This document shows, piece by piece, positions 9,674-21,353 of a stretch of 64,000 nucleotides of DNA; positions within the stretch are counted from its first letter, which is position 1; every line of letters begins with the position of its first letter. The position numbers and the translations under genes are program-made. The notes beneath the pieces were generated by a model that was given only the letters and a program-made list of their open reading frames with translations, ran no database searches and was not told the DNA's origin. The stretch is from Trebonia sp963771985 (GTDB taxonomy: Bacteria; Actinomycetota; Actinomycetes; Streptosporangiales; Streptosporangiaceae). Location: positions 930,001 to 994,000 of the forward strand of contig CAVYVO010000004.1 in NCBI GenBank assembly GCA_963771985.1. The letters are read 5' to 3'.

Positions 9674-10090
9674 TCACAGCGTCAGCCCGGCTTCCCGCGC
9701 GCTGTCCGCGAGCGCGGCCACGCGGCCGTGGTACTGGTAGCCGCCGCGGTCGAAGACCACAGCGGTGATCCCGGCGCTCTTCGCACGCTCGGCGATGAGC
9801 GCGCCGACCAGCTTGGCCTTGGCCGTCTTGTCTCCGTCCGCCGTCCTGATCTCCGCGTCCATGGTGGACGCGGACGCCAGGGTGCGGCCGACGGTGTCGT
9901 CCACGATCTGCACGAACATGTGCCGCGCTGACCGGTTCACCACCAGCCGCGGGCGGGCAGCGCTGCCGGTGACCTTCTTGCGCACCCGCAGGTGACGCCG
10001 GACACGCGCCCGCGTCTTCGTCGCCGTCCGCGGCCCCACCCGTCCGGTGGCGTATTCGCGCGACGACCTCTTGGCCTGGGTACCAGCCAT
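9674..10090 (-). CDS. rplR: 50S ribosomal protein L18
   Basis: 138 residues, binds 5S rRNA. The core RRHLRVRKKVTGSAARPRL, VNRSARHMFVQIVDD and VVFDRGGYQYHGRVAALADSAREAGL blocks are present. There is a short basic N-terminal extension of about 20 residues. It follows rplF by 2 nt. Confidence 0.98.
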   Translation of the reverse strand: MAGTQAKRSSREYATGRVGPRTATKTRARVRRHLRVRKKVTGSAARPRLVVNRSARHMFVQIVDDTVGRTLASASTMDAEIRTADGDKTAKAKLVGALIAERAKSAGITAVVFDRGGYQYHGRVAALADSAREAGLTL

Positions 10091-10092
10091 GA

Positions 10093-10629
10093 CTACTTAC
10101 CAGCCTTCCCGACCTTGCGCCGGATCACTTCGCCCTGGTAACGCACGCCCTTGGCCTTGTACGGGTCGGGCTTGCGGAGCTTGCGGATCCTGGCGGCCGT
10201 CTCGCCCACCAGCTGCTTGTCGATGCCCTCGACCACGAACCTGGTTGGCGCCTCGACCCGGAAGGTGATCCCCTCCGGGGGCGTGACCAGCACCGGGTGG
10301 CTGAAGCCGAGGGAGAACTCAAGGTCCTTGCCCTTGGCCTGCACACGGTAGCCGACACCGACGATCTCCAGGGTCTTGCTGTATCCCTGGGTGACACCGG
10401 TCACCATGTTGTAGATCAGCGTCCGGGACAGCCCGTGCAGCGCGCGGTTCTTGCCCTCGTCGTTCGGCCGGCTGACCCGGATGACGCCGTCTTCCCTGAC
10501 CACGCTGATCGGCTCCGCGACGGTGAGGTTCAGGGCGCCCTTCGGCCCTTTGACGCTGACCGCCTGGCCGTCGATGGCCACGTCCACTCCGCTGGGGATG
10601 GGAATTGGGAGACGTCCGATACGCGACAT
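10093..10629 (-). CDS. rplF: 50S ribosomal protein L6
   Basis: 178 residues, two similar alpha/beta domains. It has MSRIGRLPIPIPSGV, VKGPKG, the GVGYRVQAKGKDLEFSLGFSHPV repeat-junction, and the C-terminal PDPYKAKGVRYQGE signature that contacts the sarcin-ricin region. Normal length and position in the spc operon. Confidence 0.98.
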   Translation of the reverse strand: MSRIGRLPIPIPSGVDVAIDGQAVSVKGPKGALNLTVAEPISVVREDGVIRVSRPNDEGKNRALHGLSRTLIYNMVTGVTQGYSKTLEIVGVGYRVQAKGKDLEFSLGFSHPVLVTPPEGITFRVEAPTRFVVEGIDKQLVGETAARIRKLRKPDPYKAKGVRYQGEVIRRKVGKAGK

Positions 10630-10647
10630 TTCTTCAGCTCCCTTCCC

Positions 10648-11046
10648 TTACCAGACGTAGGCGAGGACTTCCCCGCCCACACCGTTCTTCTTGGCCTGCT
10701 TGTCGGTCATCAGACCGCCCGACGTCGAGATGATCGCGACGCCGAGCCCGCCGAGCACCCGAGGCAGGTTGTCCTTCTTCGCGTACACGCGCAGGCCGGG
10801 CTTGGAGACCCGCTTGATCCCGGCGATCGAGCGCTCCCGGCTATTGCCGTACTTCAGCGAAACCACGAGGTTCTTGCCAACCTCGGCGTCCTCGACGCGC
10901 CACCCGGCGATGTAGCCCTCCTGCTGGAGGATCTCCGCGATGTTCGACTTGATCTTGGAGTACGGCATGCCCACGGTGTCGTGGTACGCCGAGTTGGCGT
11001 TGCGCAGACGGGTCAGCATGTCCGCGATTGGGTCGGTCATTGACAT
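10648..11046 (-). CDS. rpsH: 30S ribosomal protein S8
   Basis: 132 residues. The start is MSMTDPIADMLTRLRN at 11046, after GAGGAAGG. The longer in-frame form to 11097 lacks family support. C-terminal VISTSGGLMTDKQAKKNGVGGEVLAYVW is typical, shown here in its family order. S8 binds helix 21 of 16S rRNA; in enterobacteria it also represses the spc operon. Confidence 0.97.
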   Translation of the reverse strand: MSMTDPIADMLTRLRNANSAYHDTVGMPYSKIKSNIAEILQQEGYIAGWRVEDAEVGKNLVVSLKYGNSRERSIAGIKRVSKPGLRVYAKKDNLPRVLGGLGVAIISTSGGLMTDKQAKKNGVGGEVLAYVW

Positions 11047-11118
11047 GGCCGTTTTGGCCTTCCTCGCCGCGGTTTCCGTGCTTGCCTCAGGGGGCACGGA
11101 CCTACGGCGTGTTGATAG

Positions 11119-11304
11119 TTACCAGCTGGACTTGGTGATGCCGGGGAGTTCGCCCCGGTGCGCCATCGTGCGGAAGCAGATCCGGCACAGGCCGAACTTC
11201 CGGTAGACGGCGCGCGGGCGGCCACAGCGGGTGCACCGGGTGTACGCGCGGACCTCGAACTTCGGCTTGCGCTTGGCCTTGACGATCAGGGCCGTCTTCG
11301 CCAC
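11119..11304 (-). CDS. rpsN: 30S ribosomal protein S14, zinc (type Z) form
   Basis: 61 residues, MAKTALIVKAKRKPKF at the start. Two CxxC pairs (YTRCTRCGR and GLCRICFR) form the zinc ribbon that defines the short type-Z S14. It lies between rplE (3-nt spacer) and rpsH. A long zinc-free S14 paralogue may exist elsewhere in the genome. Confidence 0.98.
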   Translation of the reverse strand: MAKTALIVKAKRKPKFEVRAYTRCTRCGRPRAVYRKFGLCRICFRTMAHRGELPGITKSSW

Positions 11305-11307
11305 TTG

Positions 11308-11871
11308 TCAGCCCTCCTTGAGCGGGAAGCCAAGACGCCGCAGCAGCGAGCGGCCCTCAGCGTCGTTGGTTGCCGTGGTGACGATGGTGATGTCCATCCC
11401 CCGCTGCCGGTCCACCTTGTCCGGGTCGATCTCGTGGAAGACGACCTGCTCGGTGAGCCCGAACGTGTAGTTGCCCTTGCCGTCGAACTGCCGGTCGGAC
11501 AGGCCGCGGAAGTCACGGATGCGCGGCAGCGAGATCGACAGCAGCCGGTCGAGGAACTCCCACATGCGGTCACCCCGCAGCGTCACGTGCGCGCCGATCG
11601 GCATGCCCTCGCGCAGCTTGAACTGGGCGATGGACTTCTTGGCCCGCGCCACGGCCGGCTTCTGCCCGGTGATGGCGGCCAGGTCCCTGACGGCGCCGTC
11701 GATCAGCTTCGCGTCCCGCGCCGCCTCGCCGACGCCCATGTTCACGACGATCTTGGTCAGCCCCGGGATCTGCATCACGTTGCCGTACCCGAACTCGTCC
11801 TTCAGGGCGGGGGCGATCTCGGTGCGGTACTTCTCCTTGAGCCGGGGCCTGGCCGGCGCCTCGGTCGCCAT
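11308..11871 (-). CDS. rplE: 50S ribosomal protein L5
   Basis: 187 residues, binds 5S rRNA and bridges to the 30S head. Recognised by LKEKYRTEIAPAL, VVNMGVGEA, TGQKPAVARAKKSIAQFKLREGMPIGAHVTLRG in separate blocks, and the C-terminal MDITIVTTATNDAEGRSLL. Its start overlaps the rplX stop by one base. Confidence 0.98.
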   Translation of the reverse strand: MATEAPARPRLKEKYRTEIAPALKDEFGYGNVMQIPGLTKIVVNMGVGEAARDAKLIDGAVRDLAAITGQKPAVARAKKSIAQFKLREGMPIGAHVTLRGDRMWEFLDRLLSISLPRIRDFRGLSDRQFDGKGNYTFGLTEQVVFHEIDPDKVDRQRGMDITIVTTATNDAEGRSLLRRLGFPLKEG

Positions 11872-12197
11872 CAGATTTCCTTCCCGCTCGGGCGCAGGAC
11901 GCGGACCTTCTTGCCGTCCTCGTTGATCCGGTAGCCCACCCGCGCCGGGCGCTTCGTCTCCGGGTCGACCAACTGGACGTTGCTCACATGGATCGGCGCC
12001 TCCTGGGTGGTGATGCCACCTTCCTTGGTGCCGGTGCCGACCGCCCCCCGGTTGGTCACCTTATTGTTCTTCTTCACCATGTTCACGCCCTGCACGAGGA
12101 CACGCTGCGTGTCCGGGTAGGCCGCGATGACGGTCCCCGACGCGCCCTTGTCCTTGCCGGCCACGACCACCACGTGGTCGCCCTTCTTGATCTTCAT
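11871..12197 (-). CDS. rplX: 50S ribosomal protein L24
   Basis: 108 residues, an assembly initiator of the large subunit. It starts MKIKKGDHVVVVAGKDKG (KOW motif). The ATG at 12197 is chosen over the GTG at 12200 because GGAGG lies 7 nt upstream of the ATG. The start overlaps the rplN stop (TGATG), indicating coupling. Confidence 0.97.
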   Translation of the reverse strand: MKIKKGDHVVVVAGKDKGASGTVIAAYPDTQRVLVQGVNMVKKNNKVTNRGAVGTGTKEGGITTQEAPIHVSNVQLVDPETKRPARVGYRINEDGKKVRVLRPSGKEI

Positions 12198-12565
12198 CAC
12201 AGCACCTCCGGCGCCAGCGAGATGATCCGCATGAACCGCTTCTCCCGGAGTTCCCGGCCGACCGGGCCGAAGATACGGGTGCCGCGCGGATCCCCGCCAT
12301 CCCTGATCAGGACGGCGGCGTTCTCGTCGAAGCGGATGTAGGAACCGTCTGCGCGGCGGCGCTCCTTGCGGGTACGCACCACGACCGCCTTGACGACGTC
12401 GCCCTTCTTGACGCCAGCCCCGGGCAGCGCGTCCTTTACGGTCGCCACGATGACGTCACCGATGCCCGCGTATCGCCGGCCGCTGCCGCCGAGCACGCGG
12501 ATACACAAGATCTCCTTAGCACCCGTGTTGTCGGCGACCTTGAGCCGCGACTCCTGCTGGATCAC
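12197..12565 (-). CDS. rplN: 50S ribosomal protein L14
   Basis: 122 residues, normal length. MIQQESRLKVADNTGAKEI at the start, then CIRVLGGSGRRYAGIGDVI and the GTRIFGPVGRELREK block. It contacts the 30S subunit at the subunit interface. It lies between rpsQ and rplX. Confidence 0.98.
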   Translation of the reverse strand: MIQQESRLKVADNTGAKEILCIRVLGGSGRRYAGIGDVIVATVKDALPGAGVKKGDVVKAVVVRTRKERRRADGSYIRFDENAAVLIRDGGDPRGTRIFGPVGRELREKRFMRIISLAPEVL

Positions 12566-12616
12566 GTCAACTCCTGCTTCGTCACGCCGGAGTGTTTCGC
12601 CGGCGGTTCTTCCTGC

Positions 12617-12925
12617 TTACTTAGCCTTCTCCAGGATCTCGGCCACGCGCCACCGCTTGGTGGCCGACAGCGGCCGGGTCTCCATCAGCAGCACACGATC
12701 GCCGACGCCGCAGGCGTTCTTCTCGTCGTGTGCCTTGTACTTCTTAGTGCGGCGCATGATCTTGCCGTACTTGGGGTGCTTCACGCGGTCTTCCACGGCG
12801 ACGATGACGGTCTTGTCCATCTTGTCGCTGACGACGTAACCCTCGCGCGTCTTGCGGTAGCCCCGCGCCTCGGCGCTTTCCTCGGTGCTTTCCTCGACTG
12901 CTGTCTCCGCTGGTGTCGTGCTCAC
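12617..12925 (-). CDS. rpsQ: 30S ribosomal protein S17
   Basis: 102 residues. The OB-fold core begins near residue 23 (RKTREGYVVSDKMDKTVIV) and includes KHPKYGKIMRRTKKYKAHDE. The first 22 residues are an acidic extension rich in Thr and Glu, seen in some actinobacteria. The ATG overlaps the rpmC stop by one base. Confidence 0.97.
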   Translation of the reverse strand: MSTTPAETAVEESTEESAEARGYRKTREGYVVSDKMDKTVIVAVEDRVKHPKYGKIMRRTKKYKAHDEKNACGVGDRVLLMETRPLSATKRWRVAEILEKAK

Positions 12926-13182
12926 TACTCAGCGCTCCCCTCGACGTCCGTTGGTGTCTCCTCCTCGACGTCGGTGATGATGCCGAGCTCGCGTTCCCGC
13001 ATCACGGTGTAGATGCGGGCGATCTCCTTGCGCACGGCACGCAGGCGGCCGTGGCTTTCCAACTGACCGGTCGCGCCCTGGAAGCGGAGGTTGAACAGCT
13101 CCTCCTTGGCCTCGGCCAGCTTGCTGCTGAGCTCCTCCGGGCTGGAGGACCGCAGCTGCGCGGCGGTCACGCCCGTGGCCAT
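12925..13182 (-). CDS. rpmC: 50S ribosomal protein L29
   Basis: 85 residues: a helical hairpin (AAQLRSSSPEELSSKLAEAKEELFNLRFQ in blocks; SHGRLRAVRKEIARIYTVMRERE), then an acidic tail of about 18 residues (EEETPTDVEGSAE). L29 lines the nascent-chain exit and forms part of the trigger factor and SRP docking site. It overlaps both neighbours by one base. Confidence 0.97.
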   Translation of the reverse strand: MATGVTAAQLRSSSPEELSSKLAEAKEELFNLRFQGATGQLESHGRLRAVRKEIARIYTVMRERELGIITDVEEETPTDVEGSAE

Positions 13183-13601
13183 CAGCCTTCACCCATCTCT
13201 CGCTGAACGATCTTGCACTTCATGGGCAGCTTGTGGATCGCGCGGCGCAGCGCCTCGCGGGCCACCGGCTCCGCCACACCCGACAGCTCGAACATGACCC
13301 GGCCCGGCTTCACGTTGGCGATCCACCATTCCGGTGAGCCCTTGCCGGAACCCATCCGGGTCTCGGCCGGCTTCTTGGTCAGCGGGCGGTCCGGGTAGAT
13401 GTTGATCCACACCTTGCCGCCACGCCGGATGTGCCGGGTCATCGCGATACGGGCCGCCTCGATCTGGCGGTTGGTCACGTAGGCGTGCTCAAGAGCTTGA
13501 ATTCCGAATTCACCGAACGTAACTCGGGTGCCTCCGCTAGCCATACCGGTCCTGTGCGGCCGGTGCTGCTTGCGGTGGGCGACCTTGCGCGGAATCAGCA
13601 T
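13182..13601 (-). CDS. rplP: 50S ribosomal protein L16
   Basis: 139 residues. MLIPRKVAHRKQHRP start, GFGIQALEHAYVTNRQIEAAR-like block, RGGKVWINIYPDRPLTKKP and the MGSGKGSPEWWIANVKPG signature. It sits near the A-site tRNA elbow. It follows rpsC by 3 nt. Confidence 0.98.
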   Translation of the reverse strand: MLIPRKVAHRKQHRPHRTGMASGGTRVTFGEFGIQALEHAYVTNRQIEAARIAMTRHIRRGGKVWINIYPDRPLTKKPAETRMGSGKGSPEWWIANVKPGRVMFELSGVAEPVAREALRRAIHKLPMKCKIVQREMGEG

Positions 13602-13604
13602 TGA

Positions 13605-14420
13605 TCAGCCCTCCCCTGTACTTTCCGCCTGCGGCTCCGCCGCGGGGGCGGTGGTCCGCTCGGGACGGTCGGCACCGGTACGGCCTTCCGGACGGTCGCG
13701 CCGGGGGCGGCGCTGGGCCTGGCCCGGCCTGTCCCGGTCCCTGCGCTGGCCGGCGGCGCGCAGCGCGGCCTGGGCGGCCTCGCGGCCGGCCCGTGTCGGG
13801 GCCGCGTCGCCGCGGTAGATCCACACCTTCACGCCGATCCGGCCGAAGGTCGTCCGCGCCTCGTAGAAGCCGTAGTCGATGTCCGCGCGCAGGGTGTGCA
13901 GCGGGACCCGGCCCTCGCGGTAGAACTCCGAACGCGACATCTCAGCGCCGCCGAGGCGGCCGGAGCACTGCACCCGGATACCCTTGGCGCCGCCCTTGAT
14001 CGCGCTCTGCATGGCCTTGCGCATCGCACGGCGGAACGAGACGCGGCTGGACAGCTGCTCGGCCACGCCCTGCGCCACCAGCTGGGCGTCGACCTCGGGG
14101 TTCTTGACCTCGAGGATGTTCAGCTGGATCTGCTTGCCGGTGAGCTTCTCCAGGTCGCCGCGGATCCGGTCGGCCTCCGCGCCGCGGCGGCCGATCACGA
14201 TGCCAGGGCGTGCCGTGTGGATGTCCACCCGGACGCGGTCGGTGGTCCGCTCGATCTCCACCTTGGAGATGCCGGCCCGCTCCATGCCGCGCTGCAGCAT
14301 GCGCCGGATGGCCACGTCCTCTGCAACGTAGTCCTTGTACTTCTTCTCCGCGTACCAGCGGCTCTTGAAGTCGGTCGTGATACCCAGGCGGAACCCGTGC
14401 GGGTTCACTTTCTGTCCCAC
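13605..14420 (-). CDS. rpsC: 30S ribosomal protein S3
   Basis: 271 residues. It has MGQKVNPHGFRLGITTDFKSRWYA in its usual order, the KH domain with VIGRRGAEADRIR, and the RAMQSAIKGGAKGIRVQCSGRLGGAEMSR block. The last 55 residues are an Arg/Pro-rich tail (RDRDRPGQAQRRPRRDRPEGR), common in actinobacteria. S3 lies at the mRNA entry tunnel. It overlaps rplV by one base. Confidence 0.98.
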   Translation of the reverse strand: MGQKVNPHGFRLGITTDFKSRWYAEKKYKDYVAEDVAIRRMLQRGMERAGISKVEIERTTDRVRVDIHTARPGIVIGRRGAEADRIRGDLEKLTGKQIQLNILEVKNPEVDAQLVAQGVAEQLSSRVSFRRAMRKAMQSAIKGGAKGIRVQCSGRLGGAEMSRSEFYREGRVPLHTLRADIDYGFYEARTTFGRIGVKVWIYRGDAAPTRAGREAAQAALRAAGQRRDRDRPGQAQRRPRRDRPEGRTGADRPERTTAPAAEPQAESTGEG

Positions 14421-14770
14421 TAGCGGTTTCCTCCCTCGGTGTCGTCAGAGACTATGACGGTGATATGGCTCGTACGCTTGTTGATCCGGTAACCACGGCC
14501 CTGCGCGCGCGGCCGGAAACGCTTCAGCGTCGGCCCCTCGTCGACCCACGCCCGGCGCACCCAGAGCATGCCCCGGTCGCGCCCGCCGATGTGGTCCGCG
14601 TTGGCGATCGCGCTGGCCAGTACCTTGCCGACCGGCTCGGTGGCGGCCTGCGGAGAGAACTCCAGAACCGCCTGCGCCTGGTCGGCGGGCAGCCCGCGGA
14701 TCAGGTCCACTACTCGGCGGGCCTTCCGTGGCGTGACGCGCACGTACCGCGCCTTAGCCCTGGCTTCCAT
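14420..14770 (-). CDS. rplV: 50S ribosomal protein L22
   Basis: 116 residues, one wall of the nascent-peptide exit tunnel; its hairpin tip is a macrolide-resistance site. Visible blocks are RYVRVTPRKARRVVDLIRG, GRDRGMLWVRRAWVDEGPTLKRFRPRAQGRGYRI and the ITVIVSD end. Length and position are normal. Confidence 0.98.
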   Translation of the reverse strand: MEARAKARYVRVTPRKARRVVDLIRGLPADQAQAVLEFSPQAATEPVGKVLASAIANADHIGGRDRGMLWVRRAWVDEGPTLKRFRPRAQGRGYRINKRTSHITVIVSDDTEGGNR

Positions 14771-14790
14771 TGATCCGTTCCCTTTCAGGC

Positions 14791-15069
14791 TTATCGCCGA
14801 CTGCGCCGGTCATCTTTGACATGGCTGCGGAAAGTCCGCGTGGGCGCGAACTCGCCGAGCTTGTGCCCGACCATCGACTCGGTAATGAACACCGGGATGT
14901 GCTTACGGCCGTCGTGCACGGCGATGGTGTGGCCCAGCATCGCCGGAACGATCATCGACCGCCGGGACCACGTCTTGATTACGGTCTTGCTGCCCCTCTC
15001 GTTCTGCACGTCCACCTTCTTCATCAGGTGGTCGTCGACGAAGGGGCCCTTCTTCAGGCTACGAGGCAT
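14791..15069 (-). CDS. rpsS: 30S ribosomal protein S19
   Basis: 92 residues. MPRSLKKGPFVDDHLMKKV start, WSRRSMIVPAMLGHTIAVHDGRKHIPVFI core and the MVGHKLGEFAPTRTF block. It forms part of the 30S head with S13. It follows rplB by 12 nt. Confidence 0.98.
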   Translation of the reverse strand: MPRSLKKGPFVDDHLMKKVDVQNERGSKTVIKTWSRRSMIVPAMLGHTIAVHDGRKHIPVFITESMVGHKLGEFAPTRTFRSHVKDDRRSRR

Positions 15070-15081
15070 TTCAGGCTGCTC

Positions 15082-15915
15082 CTACCGCTTGTTCTTGCCG
15101 CGGCGGCGGCTGATGAGCCGGTCACTGGGCTTGTGCGCCCGGCGGGTACGGCCTTCCGGCTTACCCCACGGGCTCACCGGGTGGCGGCCACCGGAGCTCT
15201 TGCCCTCGCCACCGCCGAGCGGGTGGTCGACCGGGTTCATGGCCACACCGCGAACAGACGGCCGCTTGCCCTTCCACCGGTTGCGGCCCGCCTTGCCGAG
15301 CTTGATGTTGCCCTGCTCGGCGTTGCCGACCTCGCCCACGGTCGCGCGGCACTCCACACTGACCCGCCGGATCTCACCGGACGGCATGCGCAGCGCGGCG
15401 TAGCCGGCCTCCTTGGCCAGCAGCTGTACGCCAGCGCCGGCCGAGCGCGCGATCTTCGCGCCGCCACCGGGACGGAGCTCGATGGCGTGGATGACCGTGC
15501 CGGTCGGGATCGACCGCAGCGGCAGCGCGTTGCCGGGCTTGATGTCGGCGCCCGGGCCGTTCTCCACCCGGTCGCCCTGGGACAGGCCCTGCGGCGCCAG
15601 GATGTAGCGCTTCTCGCCGTCCACGTAGTGCAGCAGGGCGATGCGCGCGGTGCGGTTCGGGTCGTACTCGATGTGCGCGACCTTGGCCGGAACGCCGTCC
15701 TTGTCGTGCCGGCGGAAGTCGATCAGCCGGTAGGCGCGCTTGTGACCGCCGCCCTGGTGCCGTGCGGTGACCCGCCCGTGCACGTTCCGGCCGCCCTTGC
15801 TGTGCAGCGGGCGGACCAGCGACTTCTCCGGCTCGGTCCGGGTGATCTCGGCGAAGTCGGAGCCGCTGGCGCCGCGCCGGCCCGGGGTGGTCGGCTTGTA
15901 TTTACGGATACTCAC
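15082..15915 (-). CDS. rplB: 50S ribosomal protein L2
   Basis: 277 residues. Essential for subunit association and peptidyl-transferase centre assembly. Typical blocks are IRKYKPTTPGRRGA, RHQGGGHKRAYRLIDFRR and the C-terminal MNPVDHPLGGGEGKSSGGRHP. In most bacteria the last block reads HPHGGGEG; here the second His is Leu (codon CTC). The C-terminus is normally basic (DRLISRRRGKNKR). Confidence 0.98.
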   Translation of the reverse strand: MSIRKYKPTTPGRRGASGSDFAEITRTEPEKSLVRPLHSKGGRNVHGRVTARHQGGGHKRAYRLIDFRRHDKDGVPAKVAHIEYDPNRTARIALLHYVDGEKRYILAPQGLSQGDRVENGPGADIKPGNALPLRSIPTGTVIHAIELRPGGGAKIARSAGAGVQLLAKEAGYAALRMPSGEIRRVSVECRATVGEVGNAEQGNIKLGKAGRNRWKGKRPSVRGVAMNPVDHPLGGGEGKSSGGRHPVSPWGKPEGRTRRAHKPSDRLISRRRGKNKR

Positions 15916-15925
15916 CTGCGTCTCC

Positions 15926-16228
15926 TTAACTAACCGGTCCGCCGAAGATGTCGATCCGGTCGCCCTCGGCCAGGGTCACGATCGCGCGCTTGGTGTCCAC
16001 GCGCTTGCCCCAGCCTTGCCGGGTGCGCCTGCGCTTGCCCTGCCGGTTGAGGGTGTTCACGCCGGTCACCTTGACCCGGAACACCGCCTCGACCGCCTGC
16101 TTGATCTGCGTCTTGTTGGCGTCGGGCGCGACGACGAACGTGTACTTGCCCTCGTCGAGAAGGCCGTAGCTCTTCTCCGACACCACCGGGCGCAGCAGGA
16201 TGTCCCGGGGGTTGTAGATCCTGCTCAC
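15926..16228 (-). CDS. rplW: 50S ribosomal protein L23
   Basis: 100 residues, lies at the tunnel exit and docks trigger factor and SRP. Visible are ILLRPVVSEKSYGLLDEGKYTFVV, the ANKTQIKQAVEAVFRVKV helix and the NTLNRQGKRRRTRQGWGKR loop. It overlaps the rplD stop by 4 nt. Confidence 0.98.
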   Translation of the reverse strand: MSRIYNPRDILLRPVVSEKSYGLLDEGKYTFVVAPDANKTQIKQAVEAVFRVKVTGVNTLNRQGKRRRTRQGWGKRVDTKRAIVTLAEGDRIDIFGGPVS

Positions 16229-16869
16229 TCCGAACCCCTTTCCACGAACGCGCTCAGCGCGGCCTCGGTGAAGACCACGTAGTCGGACAGGAGCACGTCG
16301 TAGGTGTTGAGCTGGTCCTCGGCGAGCAGGTGCACGACGGGAACGTTGCGCAGCGACTTCCAGGTGATCTCGTCATCGCGCAGCGTCACCACCAGGATGT
16401 TCCTGGTCGCGCCGCCGGTGACCGTGTTCAGGACCGCGAGCGCCTCCCTCGTCTTGGGGACGTCGCCCTCGACGAAGTTCGTGACCACGTAGACCCGCTC
16501 GCTGGCCGCCCGGTCAGAGAGCGCGCCGCGCAGCGCCGCGGCCTTCATCTTCTTGGGCGTCCGCTGGGCGTAGTCCCGCGGCTGCGGGCCATGTGCGACG
16601 CCGCCGCCGGTGAACTGCGGCGCGCGGATCGAGCCCTGCCGGGCCCGGCCGGTGCCCTTCTGCCGGTACGGCTTCTTGCCGCCGCCGCTGACCATGCCGC
16701 GGGTCTTCGTCGCGTGCGTGCCCTGCCGGGCCGCCGCGCGCTGCGCGACCACTACCTGGTGCATCAGGGGCACGTTCACCTTGGCGGCGAAGATCGCGTC
16801 GGGCAGTTCGACGGTGCGTGTCTGCTCGCTCGGCTCGCTCGTCGGCGAGACGACGTTGACGGTGGTCAT
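16225..16869 (-). CDS. rplD: 50S ribosomal protein L4
   Basis: 214 residues. The tunnel-lining loop is clear: ARQGTHATKTRGMVSGGGKKPYRQKGTGRARQGSIRAPQFTGGGV, here named in blocks. In E. coli L4 also represses the S10 operon; whether this holds here is unknown. It overlaps the rplC stop by 4 nt. Confidence 0.98.
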   Translation of the reverse strand: MTTVNVVSPTSEPSEQTRTVELPDAIFAAKVNVPLMHQVVVAQRAAARQGTHATKTRGMVSGGGKKPYRQKGTGRARQGSIRAPQFTGGGVAHGPQPRDYAQRTPKKMKAAALRGALSDRAASERVYVVTNFVEGDVPKTREALAVLNTVTGGATRNILVVTLRDDEITWKSLRNVPVVHLLAEDQLNTYDVLLSDYVVFTEAALSAFVERGSE

Positions 16870-17510
16870 CGGGTCCCCTCTCGGGCCGCGGCGCGCACCA
16901 TGACGAGCCCGCCGCGCGGACCGGGCACGGCGCCCTTGATCAGCAGCAGGTTCTTGTCGCTGTCCACGGCGTGCACGGTCAGGCTCTGCACGGTGATCCG
17001 CTCGGCGCCCATCCGGCCGGCCATCCGCACGCCCTTGAACACCCGGCCGGGGGTGGCGCAGGCGCCGATGGAGCCGGGCGAGCGGTGCTTGCGCTGGGTA
17101 CCGTGCGACGCCGACAGACCCTTGAAGCCGTGCCGCTTCATGACGCCGGCGGTGCCCTTGCCCTTGGACTTGCCGGTCACGTCGACGCGCTGCCCGGCCT
17201 CGAACAGCGTGGCCGAGATCTCCTGGCCCAGTTCGTAAGTGGAGGCGTCCTGGGTGCGGATCTCAGCGACATACCGGCGTGGCGTCACCCCGGCCTTCTC
17301 GAACAGGCCGGCCACAGGCTTTGTGACCTTGCGGGGGTTGATCTCCCCGTACCCGATCTGGACGGCGGAGTACCCGTCGCTGTCCGGAGTGCGGACGGCC
17401 GTGACCACGCACGGGCCGGCCTGCACCACCGTGACAGGCACCACCTGTCCGGTTTCGTCGAAGACCTGGGTCATGCCAAGCTTGGTGCCCAGGATCCCTG
17501 TCATTGCCAT
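16866..17510 (-). CDS. rplC: 50S ribosomal protein L3
   Basis: 214 residues from the ATG at 17510 (MAMTGILGTKLGMTQVFDE) after GAGGAC. The upstream in-frame extension to 17564 would run into rpsJ and is not used. The KGKGTAGVMKRHGFKG and HRSPGSIGACATPGRVFKG blocks reach to the peptidyl-transferase centre. Second gene of the S10 operon. Confidence 0.97.
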   Translation of the reverse strand: MAMTGILGTKLGMTQVFDETGQVVPVTVVQAGPCVVTAVRTPDSDGYSAVQIGYGEINPRKVTKPVAGLFEKAGVTPRRYVAEIRTQDASTYELGQEISATLFEAGQRVDVTGKSKGKGTAGVMKRHGFKGLSASHGTQRKHRSPGSIGACATPGRVFKGVRMAGRMGAERITVQSLTVHAVDSDKNLLLIKGAVPGPRGGLVMVRAAAREGTR

Positions 17511-17523
17511 GATCAGTGAGTCC

Positions 17524-17832
17524 TCAGAGCTTGATCTCGATGTAGACGCCAGCCGGGAGGTCAAGCCGCATCAGCGAGTCAACCGTCTTCGGCGTCGGAT
17601 CGATGATGTCGATCAGCCGCTTGTGCGTCCGCATCTCGAAGTGCTCGCGCGAGTCCTTGTACTTGTGCGGCGAGCGTATGACGCAGTACACGTTCTTCTC
17701 GGTAGGCAGCGGCACGGGACCGGCGACACGCGCGCCGGTACGGGTCACCGTGTCGACGATCTTGCGCGCCGAACTGTCGATGATCTCGTGGTCATATGCC
17801 TTAAGCCGGATGCGGATCTTCTGTCCCGCCAT
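17524..17832 (-). CDS. rpsJ: 30S ribosomal protein S10 (NusE)
   Basis: 102 residues. MAGQKIRIRLKAYDHEIID start, GPVPLPTEKNVYCVIRSPHKYKDSREHFEMRTHKRLIDI in family order. Besides its ribosomal role, S10 acts as NusE in antitermination with NusG (33349). It is the first gene of the S10 operon, so its promoter lies in the 111-bp spacer after tuf. Confidence 0.98.
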   Translation of the reverse strand: MAGQKIRIRLKAYDHEIIDSSARKIVDTVTRTGARVAGPVPLPTEKNVYCVIRSPHKYKDSREHFEMRTHKRLIDIIDPTPKTVDSLMRLDLPAGVYIEIKL

Positions 17833-17900
17833 TGTGGCCTCGGTTCCTTCACTTCTGTTGCGAGCCGCTGTCTGGTCTTGCGTGGTGGAGCTGACATGCT

Positions 17901-17933
17901 GCGGCGGCCGAGCCTTGGCGGCTCGGCCGCCGC
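17901..17933 (-). terminator. Hairpin terminator after tuf
   Basis: A perfect 14-bp stem (GCGGCGGCCGAGCC with its complement) and a 5-nt loop, starting 10 nt after the tuf stop on the minus strand. No clear T-tract follows, as is common in high-GC actinomycetes. It separates the str operon from the S10 operon. Confidence 0.75.
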
Positions 17934-17943
17934 TGCACGCTGC

Positions 17944-19137
<1,194 letters not shown>

Positions 19138-19222
19138 TGATTTCTCCTCGTTGCGATCCGGCCCACCATGGTGGGTCTGGAGTATTTCCTGGTTCCTTAT
19201 GCCTGCTGGTGCGCGGCTTGTG

Positions 19223-21319
<2,097 letters not shown>

Positions 21320-21353
21320 GTTAAGCGTCCTTCGTTCTCGTTCTTGCTTGGTC

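Noticed and set aside
19162..19175. CCCACCATGGTGGG palindrome between fusA and tuf as a terminator
   Set aside because: A 7-bp self-complement with no loop in a co-transcribed spacer; more likely chance.
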